Shown in pieces: positions 1 through 5,211 of a stretch of 7,238 nucleotides of DNA. Position numbers and translations under genes: made by a program. Position 1 is the stretch's first letter, and each line of letters begins with the position of its first letter. The DNA comes from an uncultured Oscillospiraceae bacterium (lineage in GTDB: Bacteria > Bacillota > Clostridia > Oscillospirales > Acutalibacteraceae). Location: NCBI GenBank assembly GCA_900549155.1, contig URNF01000107.1, positions 1 to 7,238 on the forward strand, in the 5' to 3' direction. The notes under the pieces were generated by a model. The model was given only the letters and a program-made list of their open reading frames with translations. It searched no databases and was not told the DNA's origin.

Positions 1-1046
1 CGGCGGGTAAAGACCGCCACGAAAAAGCGCTTTGCATAGGCCGCCGGCAGACATTTTTTCGCCAGCGCCCCATAGCGGGGATCCTTTTCGAGCGTCGCCC
101 GCAGCGGGAACAGCGCGCGCCACAGCGTGCGCAGCCGCGGGAATGCGTGGGACATCTGCTGCTCCACCTGTGCGGCGGCGGCATTTTGCTCGCGGGCGAA
201 AAGACCGACGGACAGGATATAGGCGGCGACGGCGTCGGCATCCCCGTCGGACACCGTGACGGGCAGCGGCGAGGGAACGTCGAACCAGCGTGCGGTCAGC
301 GCCAGCGCACCGGCGGCATAGTCGTAAAGTCCCAGGTCTTGCAGCTTTTCCGCCAGCGTCGGCGCGGCGGGGAAGTGCTGCAGAAACACCGCCAGATCCA
401 TGAACGTGCGGATGCCGGGACAGTCGGTCTGAAAATGCCGCATCTGATGCGACAAAAGATAAATGAAATGAAATTCCGGCTCGAAATCCCGACACAGCGG
501 ATCACCGGTCATGTACCGTTCGGCGTCGCCGAAATAGGCGGCAAGTGCCTTTGTGTCGTTGCTCGCATCGGGCAGCAGCGTGGGGTGAAATTCCAGATAC
601 AGCGGCGCTGCATGGACATAGATCACGGTGTCGTCCTCGTGCAGAAGCGTGACGTTTTCGGCGGCGAGCAGCGCTTTCAGCTGCGACAAAAAAGCGGGCG
701 GCACAAAAAAGTCCGCGTCGCCGCACAGCCGCAGCTCCGGCACGGGATACAGCGCCTGCAGCACCGCGCCCTTGAGCAGCGCGTGCGGGATGCCTGCGGC
801 GGCGAGCTTTCTGCGCCACGCTTCCAGCGGCGGCTGCGCCTTGGACAACTGAAACACCGTGCGATAGAAAAGGGCGGCAAGCTGCATCTGCCGCTTTTCG
901 GGCAGGGCGGCATCATGCTGCAGCAGATAGCCGCAGACACCGGCGACTCCCTGCGCATGCGCGATCTCCAAAAGGCGGTCGAGATCGATGCCCACCGGCA
1001 GCGGGGGCGCGGGCGCTTTTTTCAGAAAGGCGCGCAAAAGCGCCAT
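1..1046 (-). CDS. Nucleotidyltransferase family protein (NTP_transf_5-like), 3' end outside window
   Basis: The minus-strand frame is open from the ATG at 1046-1044 to the left edge, about 348 residues, with no stop. Near residues 91-115 it reads LKGAVLQALYP, then RLCGDADFFV. The LKG...LYP...R..GDxD pattern is the hallmark of the 'uncharacterised nucleotidyltransferase' family (PF14907 type). G109-D110-x-D112 would be the metal-binding motif of a Pol-beta-like fold. A later stretch FHFIYLLSHQMRHF (around 190-205) also fits, because the family has a conserved His-rich helix after the catalytic part. Family members are often near polysaccharide or peptide-modification genes, but the substrate is unknown and nothing here identifies it. 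The start is uncertain: a good Shine-Dalgarno lies 7 nt before an in-frame ACG at 1064-1062, and the ATG at 1046 is 25 nt from it. The family call is from motif recognition only. Confidence 0.78.
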   Translation of the reverse strand, partial: MALLRAFLKKAPAPPLPVGIDLDRLLEIAHAQGVAGVCGYLLQHDAALPEKRQMQLAALFYRTVFQLSKAQPPLEAWRRKLAAAGIPHALLKGAVLQALYPVPELRLCGDADFFVPPAFLSQLKALLAAENVTLLHEDDTVIYVHAAPLYLEFHPTLLPDASNDTKALAAYFGDAERYMTGDPLCRDFEPEFHFIYLLSHQMRHFQTDCPGIRTFMDLAVFLQHFPAAPTLAEKLQDLGLYDYAAGALALTARWFDVPSPLPVTVSDGDADAVAAYILSVGLFAREQNAAAAQVEQQMSHAFPRLRTLWRALFPLRATLEKDPRYGALAKKCLPAAYAKRFFVAVFTR

Positions 1047-1071
1047 GAGATATTGCTGTTCCGTGCCGTCA

Positions 1072-1078
1072 CCCCCCT
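1072..1078 (-). promoter_or_regulatory. Ribosome binding site that points to an ACG codon
   Basis: On the minus strand AGGGGGG (1078-1072) is the only strong Shine-Dalgarno-like stretch upstream of the nucleotidyltransferase. Seven bases later comes ACG (1064-1062), in frame with the gene, then codons for EQQYLMALLRAF. An in-frame TAG overlaps the SD, at 1079-1077, so no earlier start exists in this frame. The GTG overlapping the G-run is out of frame and stops after 16 codons. The site therefore suggests either an ATG-to-ACG change or a rare non-ATG start. Confidence 0.5.
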
Positions 1079-1091
1079 AATTACAAAGTTT

Positions 1092-1120
1092 ATATTACCA
1101 CAGTCGGCGCGACTTGTCCA
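1092..1120 (-). promoter_or_regulatory. Sigma-A promoter for the nucleotidyltransferase gene
   Basis: The minus strand carries TGGACA (1120-1115), a 17-bp spacer and TAATAT (1097-1092). Predicted transcription start is near 1085, only about 7-10 nt before the AGGGGGG ribosome binding site, giving a very short leader. It lies back to back with the plus-strand promoter at 1128-1156. Confidence 0.65.
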
Positions 1121-1127
1121 GTATCCC

Positions 1128-1156
1128 TTGACAAAAGCAAAATATACGCCTACAAT
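1128..1156 (+). promoter_or_regulatory. Sigma-A promoter for the phage-tail-like gene
   Basis: A consensus TTGACA -35 (1128-1133), 17-bp spacer and TACAAT -10 (1151-1156) predict transcription from about 1163. This gives a leader of about 75 nt before the ATG at 1238. Five of six -10 bases and all -35 bases match consensus, so strong constitutive activity is expected unless attenuated or repressed. Confidence 0.8.
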
Positions 1157-1163
1157 TATATAT

Positions 1164-1199
1164 GAGAGGAAATGCCGTGTGGTTTTCCACTCTTTTTTT
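1164..1199 (+). terminator. Possible leader attenuator right after the transcription start
   Basis: GAGAGGAAA (1164-1172) can pair with TTTCCACTC (1184-1192) with one A-A mismatch around an 11-nt loop, followed directly by seven T (1193-1199). This has the shape of an intrinsic terminator at the very 5' end of the predicted transcript. The stem is short and its energy modest, so it may be only partly active. No competing antiterminator structure was recognised. Confidence 0.3.
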
Positions 1200-1237
1200 G
1201 TCTTTGGAGAAACCGTTGACACAAGAGGAGGAAAATC

Positions 1238-2425
1238 ATGAAGCAAAAAACACTGGATTTCTTTGTGGATGAGCAATTCATCCGCGCACCGCACCACAAG
1301 GTGGTCGCCGATTCGCGCGGCTATCTGACGGCGCGGTTCTCGTTCGGGGATGCGTGGCGGGGACTGACCAAAACCGCCGTGTTTCTCGGAGCGGACGGCA
1401 GGACATATCATGTGCTGCTGACCGATGATGCCTGTGAGGTGCCGCCGCAGGTGCTGCGCCCGACACAGTTTTTCGTGTCGGTTTTCGGCGGCGATCGACT
1501 GACCACCGATCGCGTCGCCGTTGAGGTGGCGGCATCCGGCTTTGCCGCGGGCATCACGCCGCCGCCCACCACGCCGGACATCTACAGTCAGCTCACCGCC
1601 GTGTTTGCCGAAAAGCAGCAGACGGCGACGGCGGCAGCGGACAGGGCAGAGGAAAAGGCGGCTGCTGCAGCAGCCGCCGGCAGCGCGGCGCAGGATGCCC
1701 TGACGAAAGCAAACACTGCCGCCGTCACAGCAGCGGTATCCGCCGACAGTGCGGAGTCCCATGCCAGGGCGTCCACCTTTTTTGCGGAGCAGAGCACGGG
1801 CAGTGCCGACGACGCCAAGGCGGCGAAAGAGGCGGCAGAGACCGCTGCGACGGCTGCTGCAGAGGATGCTGCCGCTGCGGTGAACAGTGCGACTGCCGCC
1901 GAGCAAAGCGCCACTGCCGCCGGGCAGAGTGCTGCCGCCGCAGCAGCATCAGCCGCTGCTGTTTCTGCGGCGATCAGACCGTGGGTAAAGGCGGCGCAGG
2001 GAACGCTGACAGCAGACGGGAGCATCACAAAAGCGCACACGAAAAGCTTTGATGCATTTGATCTGCAGATCAGCACGCTGGACGTTCCCGCGGAGAGCCT
2101 GAAAGCCGGGACGATCGTTTTGTGGGCAAACAGCAACACAGCGGGCGGGAACAAGAGCGTGAGTGTGCGCCTTGTGACGCTGACCGCCGATCTGGCTTCC
2201 CGCACGCTGCGCGTGCGCGGGGAGCTGGAAAACGGCGTGTGGGAAGTGCGCGCATACGACAAAAGAAAAAACTGGTCGGGTGTGACCGAGATGGTGAACA
2301 CTTTGGCAAACGATGCGACGGAGCTGACCGATCCGCTGTATCAGCTGAGTGTTTCGATCTATGGCGGCGACATGCCTGCGGGAACAGCCTATACGCTGTT
2401 TGTGCGGGAAGCGGCAGAACAGTGA
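1238..2425 (+). CDS. Orphan phage tail fibre/baseplate-like protein with Ala-rich coiled-coil stalk
   Basis: This 395-residue protein has three parts. Residues 1-105 contain AWRGLTKTAVFLGADGRTYH and VPPQVLRPTQFFVSVFGG, resembling the N-terminal domain of baseplate/tail proteins of clostridial phages (W..TKTAVF, VP..VL, F.V.VFG). Residues about 125-245 are over half alanine with repeated A-x-x-A-A spacing and S, E, Q, K between, like the stalk repeats of lambda-type side tail fibres; a trimeric coiled coil is inferred. Residues 250-395 are beta-rich with no recognised motif. There is no signal peptide or membrane segment. The start ATG is set by AGGAGG (1226-1231), 6 nt upstream. It has its own promoter and terminator, and no other phage gene is visible nearby, so it may be a prophage relic, a cargo gene or a domesticated structural protein. 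The phage link is moderately supported; the function is unknown. Confidence 0.75.
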   Translation: MKQKTLDFFVDEQFIRAPHHKVVADSRGYLTARFSFGDAWRGLTKTAVFLGADGRTYHVLLTDDACEVPPQVLRPTQFFVSVFGGDRLTTDRVAVEVAASGFAAGITPPPTTPDIYSQLTAVFAEKQQTATAAADRAEEKAAAAAAAGSAAQDALTKANTAAVTAAVSADSAESHARASTFFAEQSTGSADDAKAAKEAAETAATAAAEDAAAAVNSATAAEQSATAAGQSAAAAAASAAAVSAAIRPWVKAAQGTLTADGSITKAHTKSFDAFDLQISTLDVPAESLKAGTIVLWANSNTAGGNKSVSVRLVTLTADLASRTLRVRGELENGVWEVRAYDKRKNWSGVTEMVNTLANDATELTDPLYQLSVSIYGGDMPAGTAYTLFVREAAEQ

Positions 2426-2431
2426 CACAAG

Positions 2432-2472
2432 AGCGGAGAGTGCCGAAAGGCGCTCTCCGCTTTTGCTTTTTT
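2432..2472 (+). terminator. Intrinsic terminator of the phage-tail-like gene
   Basis: A 13-bp stem (2432-2444 with 2449-2461, one G-U pair) with a GAAA tetraloop is followed by TTTTGCTTTTTT. It begins 6 nt after the TGA stop and cleanly separates this gene from the EF-G paralogue. Confidence 0.9.
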
Positions 2473-2496
2473 ATGCAAAAATGTGGGAAATGCATC

Positions 2497-2525
2497 TTGA
2501 AATTTGCTCGGATATGGTATATACT
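2497..2525 (+). promoter_or_regulatory. Sigma-A promoter for the EF-G paralogue
   Basis: TTGAAA (2497-2502), a 17-bp spacer and TATACT (2520-2525) in an AT-rich gap predict a start near 2532 and a leader of about 64 nt. The AAAGGGG ribosome binding site (2581-2587) is 8 nt before the ATG at 2596. Confidence 0.75.
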
Positions 2526-2534
2526 ATACAAAGA

Positions 2535-2558
2535 AAATCTTATTTGTTCGTAAGATTT
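2535..2558 (+). other. AT-rich hairpin near the 5' end of the EF-G paralogue mRNA
   Basis: AAATCTTA (2535-2542) and TAAGATTT (2551-2558) form a perfect 8-bp stem with an 8-nt loop just after the predicted transcription start. It has no U-tract and does not cover the ribosome binding site. A 5'-stabilising hairpin or a regulator-binding palindrome are both possible. Confidence 0.35.
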
Positions 2559-2595
2559 ATGCATTTTTCTACAAAATCCGAAAGGGGTTCTATCC

Positions 2596-4659
2596 ATGAA
2601 AGCATTTTCCGCCAAAAAAATCCGCAATGTCGCCTTCGTCGGTCACGCCGGAGCGGGGAAGACCTCGCTTGCAGAAGCGTGCTGGTATCTGAGCGGGGAA
2701 GCGGAACGCCTGGGCAAGGTTGCCGACGGCAACACGGTCTGTGACTTCGATCCCGAGGAGATCCGCCGCAAGGCGTCGGTTTCCACGGCGATTTTGCCGC
2801 TTTTGTGGAAGGACATCAAGATCAATCTGCTCGACACGCCGGGACTGTTTGATTTCTCCGGCGGACGGCAGGAAGGCATCCGCGCGGCGGGCAGTGCCGT
2901 CGTTGTGCTGTCGGGCAAGTCGGGCGTCACCGTCGGCGCGGAAAAGGGCTTCAAGGCGGCGCAGCAGAAGAAGATCGCGACCATGTTCTTTGTCAATAAG
3001 CTGGACAGCGAGCACGCGGATTTCTATAAGGTGTTTGAACAGCTCAAAACGAAGTTCGGTCCCATGGTGTGCCCGATCGTGGTGCCGGTGATGGAAGAGC
3101 ACAAGGTCAAGTGCTATGTGAATTTGCTGGAATACCGCGCGTATACATATGCCGACGGCAAGGCGACGCAGGTGCCGCTGCCGGACATGGGGCATCGCCT
3201 GGAGGGACTGCGCACCGCCATCTGTGAGGCGGTCGCGGAGACCAGCGAGGAGCTGATGGAAAAATATTTCTCCGGCGAGGAATTCACGCCGGATGAGCTG
3301 ATCACGGGGCTTGCTTCCGGCGTGCGCCGCGGCGAGATCGCTCCCGTTTTCTGCGGCTCGGCGCTGACGCTTGCGGGCGTGGATCAGCTGCTCAACGGAC
3401 TGATGTGGCTTGCCCCGTGGGCGGAAACGGTCGCGGGCGAGATCGGCGAAACGCCGGACGGCGAGCCGGTCGACATCCATGTGGACGAAAATGCCCCTAC
3501 CGCCGCGATCGTGTTCAAGACGGTCGTCGATCCGTTTGTGGGAAAGCTCTTGTATTTCAAGGTGGTGCGCGGCAAGGTCACTGCCGATTCAACGCTGTAT
3601 AATCCGCGCACGGGCGAAAACGAAAAGATCGGCAAGGTACTGCTGGTGCGCGGTAAAAAGCAGACGGAGGTGCCGTTTGTGGGCGCGGGCGACATCGGTG
3701 CGGTCGCGAAGCTCGCGGGCACCGGCACGGGCGATACGCTGTGCGATCCCGCCGCTCCCGTCATTCTGCCGCCCATCACGTTTGAGGCGCCCTGCCTGTC
3801 CATGGCGGTGACGGCGAAGAAAAAAGGCGAGGAAGACAAGGTCGCACAGGGTATGGCGCGGCTCATGGAAGAGGACCCCACCATGCGGTATTACACCGAC
3901 CCGCAAACGCACGAGTCGATCCTGTCCGGTCTCGGCGAGCAGCATCTTGACGTTATCACCTCGCGCCTGCGCGCGAAGTTCGGCGTGGAAGTGACGCTGT
4001 CTCCCGCCCGCGTGCCCTACCGCGAGACCATTCGCAAGACGGTCAAGGTGCAGGGCAGACATAAAAAGCAGTCGGGCGGCCACGGCCAGTTCGGCGATGT
4101 GTGGATCGAATTTTCGCCCTGCGACAGCGATGGGCTGGTGTTTGAGGAGACCGTGTTCGGCGGCGCTGTGCCGAAGAACTATTTCCCCGCTGTCGAAAAG
4201 GGACTTTTGGAGAGCGCGCGGCACGGCACGCTTGCCGGTTTCCCGATGGTGGGTGTGAAAGCGACGCTGGTCGACGGCTCGTATCATCCGGTCGACTCCT
4301 CGGAAATGGCGTTCAAGACCGCCGCCGCCCTTGCGTTCAAGGCGGGCATCCCGCAGGCGTCGCCTGTACTGCTGGAGCCGATCGGCACGCTCAACGCCTT
4401 TGTGCCGAACGACACGACCGGCGACATCATGGGCGAGATCAACCGTCGCCGCGGCAGAGTGCTCGGCATGGAGCCTGCCGACGACGGGCTGACCTGCATC
4501 GTCGCCGAGGTGCCGATGGCGGAGATGTCGGATTTTGCCACGCTGCTGCGCTCCTCGACGCAGGGCAGGGGCTATTTCACGCTGGAATTTGCCCGCTATG
4601 AGCAGGCGCCCGACGCGGTGACGCAAAAAGTCTGCGCGGAGTATAAAGCGGAAGAATAA
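2596..4659 (+). CDS. Elongation factor G-like translational GTPase (EF-G paralogue)
   Basis: The 687-residue length and five-domain order match EF-G. Domain I has P-loop GHAGAGKT (16-23), DTPGLFDF (80-87), NKLD (134-137) and CGSA (253-256). Domain II spans about 290-380 and domain III about 395-470. Domain IV has GGHGQFGDV (494-502) and GSYHPVDSSEMAFK, whose His564 corresponds to the tip His of EF-G that enters the decoding centre. Domain V follows about residue 598. The catalytic His of canonical DTPGHVDF is Leu84, and switch I reads KASVST rather than RGITI, so this belongs to the divergent EF-G-like (FusA2/EF-G-II) group rather than housekeeping FusA. The known group is cytoplasmic and ribosome-associated; some members translocate with weak GTP hydrolysis. 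It is not next to rpsL, rpsG or tuf, as housekeeping fusA usually is. It does not look like a TetM-type protection protein, although that fold is related. The exact role is unknown. Confidence 0.9.
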   Translation: MKAFSAKKIRNVAFVGHAGAGKTSLAEACWYLSGEAERLGKVADGNTVCDFDPEEIRRKASVSTAILPLLWKDIKINLLDTPGLFDFSGGRQEGIRAAGSAVVVLSGKSGVTVGAEKGFKAAQQKKIATMFFVNKLDSEHADFYKVFEQLKTKFGPMVCPIVVPVMEEHKVKCYVNLLEYRAYTYADGKATQVPLPDMGHRLEGLRTAICEAVAETSEELMEKYFSGEEFTPDELITGLASGVRRGEIAPVFCGSALTLAGVDQLLNGLMWLAPWAETVAGEIGETPDGEPVDIHVDENAPTAAIVFKTVVDPFVGKLLYFKVVRGKVTADSTLYNPRTGENEKIGKVLLVRGKKQTEVPFVGAGDIGAVAKLAGTGTGDTLCDPAAPVILPPITFEAPCLSMAVTAKKKGEEDKVAQGMARLMEEDPTMRYYTDPQTHESILSGLGEQHLDVITSRLRAKFGVEVTLSPARVPYRETIRKTVKVQGRHKKQSGGHGQFGDVWIEFSPCDSDGLVFEETVFGGAVPKNYFPAVEKGLLESARHGTLAGFPMVGVKATLVDGSYHPVDSSEMAFKTAAALAFKAGIPQASPVLLEPIGTLNAFVPNDTTGDIMGEINRRRGRVLGMEPADDGLTCIVAEVPMAEMSDFATLLRSSTQGRGYFTLEFARYEQAPDAVTQKVCAEYKAEE

Positions 4660-4666
4660 TACAGAA

Positions 4667-4702
4667 AGTGTAAGCGGCGACCAAACGGTCGCCGCTTACA
4701 CT
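4667..4702. repeat. Perfect 16-bp inverted repeat between EF-G paralogue and HTH gene
   Basis: AGTGTAAGCGGCGACC (4667-4682) and its exact reverse complement (4687-4702) are separated by AAAC. It starts 8 nt after the EF-G paralogue stop and ends 1 nt before the AGAGGTG ribosome binding site of the HTH gene. No U-tract follows on the plus strand, so it is a poor intrinsic terminator. It could be a 3'-end processing or stability hairpin, a weak terminator allowing readthrough, or an operator for the HTH protein. Confidence 0.7.
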
Positions 4703-4715
4703 AAGAGGTGTTGAC

Positions 4716-4919
4716 ATGATCAAGCTGTGTGTTTTGGAGCTTTTGGAGCAACGCGGGAGAACGAAATATTGGCTGTATAAGCAGCTGGGCATGAGCTATC
4801 AGAACTTCAGCAATATGGTGAACAACCGTACAAAATCCATACGGTATGAGAACATCGAAACCATCTGCCGCCTGCTTGACTGCACGCCGAATGATCTGTT
4901 TCTGATCGACGATAATTGA
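4716..4919 (+). CDS. Small Cro/CI-type (XRE) helix-turn-helix protein
   Basis: This 67-residue protein is a single HTH domain of the short YozG-like type (HTH_26 style). TKYWLYKQLGMSY (16-28) gives helices 2-3, QNFSNMVNNRT (29-39) the recognition helix and its turn, and YENIETICRLLDCTPNDLF (44-62) the usual C-terminal helices ending in the D-C-x-P-x-D-L-F signature. There is no room for a sensor or oligomerisation domain. AGAGGTG (4704-4710) is 5 nt before the ATG. No promoter is evident between the EF-G stop and this gene, so it may be transcribed by readthrough from upstream past the perfect inverted repeat. Such proteins usually bind DNA as dimers at palindromes and often act on their own operon; the target here is unknown. 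Confidence 0.85.
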   Translation: MIKLCVLELLEQRGRTKYWLYKQLGMSYQNFSNMVNNRTKSIRYENIETICRLLDCTPNDLFLIDDN

Positions 4920-4936
4920 TGGGGAACGAACAAATC

Positions 4937-5000
4937 AAAGAAAAAGTGAGCCGTTCTGTTGCAGTTCTGCTTATAGCAGAACTGCAGCAGTCGGCTCACT
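4937..5000 (-). terminator. Long hairpin terminator of the minus-strand small RNA
   Basis: Positions 4945-4971 and 4975-5000 form a stem of about 25 bp with a 3-nt loop. The 9-bp base (AGTGAGCCG with CGGCTCACT) is perfect and the top contains GCAGTTCTGC with its exact complement. On the minus strand it is followed by TTTTTCTTT (4945-4937). On the plus strand the bases after it are not T-rich, so termination is predicted mainly for minus-strand transcripts. Confidence 0.7.
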
Positions 5001-5067
5001 GAAGTTTGAGGGTAAGACCCTCTGCGTCGGAAAAGTCATGCATGTGGCAACCGTTCGGGTTTCCACA
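4937..5067 (-). ncRNA. Putative small RNA of about 130 nt, family not recognised
   Basis: The minus strand has a near-consensus promoter (5101-5073), and about 130 nt downstream a long hairpin followed by TTTTTCTTT. No convincing ORF lies between. Read on the minus strand the RNA has three helices. Hairpin 1 (about 5068-5041) pairs GUGUGG with CCACAU and inside it AACC with GGUU around CGAAC. Hairpin 2 pairs GAGGGU with ACCCUC (5022-5008). Hairpin 3 is the terminator (5000-4945). A single-stranded linker, GCAUGACUUUUCCGACGCA, joins the first two. It matches no RNA I can name with confidence: not SRP RNA, tmRNA or 6S as I know them. It converges on the HTH gene. Confidence 0.55.
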
Positions 5068-5072
5068 CTTTT

Positions 5073-5101
5073 ATTATAGAGATAATTTAGAAAAAAGTCA
5101 A
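5073..5101 (-). promoter_or_regulatory. Sigma-A promoter of the minus-strand small RNA
   Basis: The minus strand reads TTGACT (5101-5096), a 17-bp spacer and TATAAT (5078-5073). Transcription should start near 5066-5068. With a perfect -10 and five of six -35 bases it is one of the best promoters in the window, yet no protein gene lies downstream on that strand. Confidence 0.75.
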
Positions 5102-5144
5102 GAGATTTTCGCTTTGGCGGCAAAACCTCTTGACTTTTGTTTTG
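5093..5144. terminator. Inverted repeat able to terminate in both directions
   Basis: AAAAGTCAAGAG (5093-5104) and CTCTTGACTTTT (5127-5138) form a perfect 12-bp stem. Inside it TTTT/AAAA (5106-5109/5122-5125) and a GC/GC step add pairing. T-runs follow on both strands (TTTTGTTTTG on plus, TTTTTT on minus). On the plus strand it could end the HTH-gene transcript. Its left arm also contains the -35 box of the minus-strand small-RNA promoter. Confidence 0.55.
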
Positions 5145-5211
5145 TGCGGGGCGGCGCCCTGTCATGACGGAGCGGCATGCGGCATACATTTCCCATAGTG
5201 GGGGTGAGCGT

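Noticed and set aside
147..1241. 364-codon plus-strand open frame
   Set aside because: It is antisense to the nucleotidyltransferase, whose motifs are clear. The plus-strand translation is Arg/Gln/His-rich and low in recognisable sequence, and it runs across two promoters.
1162..1272. Small leader ORF of about 36 codons overlapping the tail-like gene start
   Set aside because: The ATG lies essentially at the predicted transcription start with no ribosome binding site, and the peptide has no regulatory codon run.
1022..1906. 294-codon minus-strand open frame over the promoter region and the tail-like gene
   Set aside because: Arg/Gly/Cys-rich shadow translation crossing both promoters, with no plausible start site or family resemblance.
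1588..2301. 237-codon minus-strand Ala/Ser-rich open frame
   Set aside because: It mirrors the alanine codons of the coiled-coil region on the other strand. Periodic GCN codons read as Ala/Ser/Gly in antisense and keep frames open by chance.
3589..4626. 345-codon minus-strand frame opposite the EF-G paralogue
   Set aside because: Arg/His-rich antisense shadow of a gene with full EF-G motifs on the plus strand.
4711..4716. TTGACA overlapping the start of the HTH gene as a -35 box
   Set aside because: No acceptable -10 sequence occurs about 17 bp downstream, and it would start transcription inside the gene.
4945..5000. Long hairpin as the plus-strand terminator of the HTH gene
   Set aside because: No T-run follows on the plus strand. 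The T-run is on the minus strand, so it is assigned to the small RNA; a minor plus-strand effect cannot be excluded.
5137..5211. N-terminal extension of the SSS transporter (ATG at 5137 or 5164)
   Set aside because: The extension begins inside a terminator-like repeat, lacks a ribosome binding site at either ATG, and adds a polar tail unlike the family. The GTG at 5212 has a good Shine-Dalgarno.
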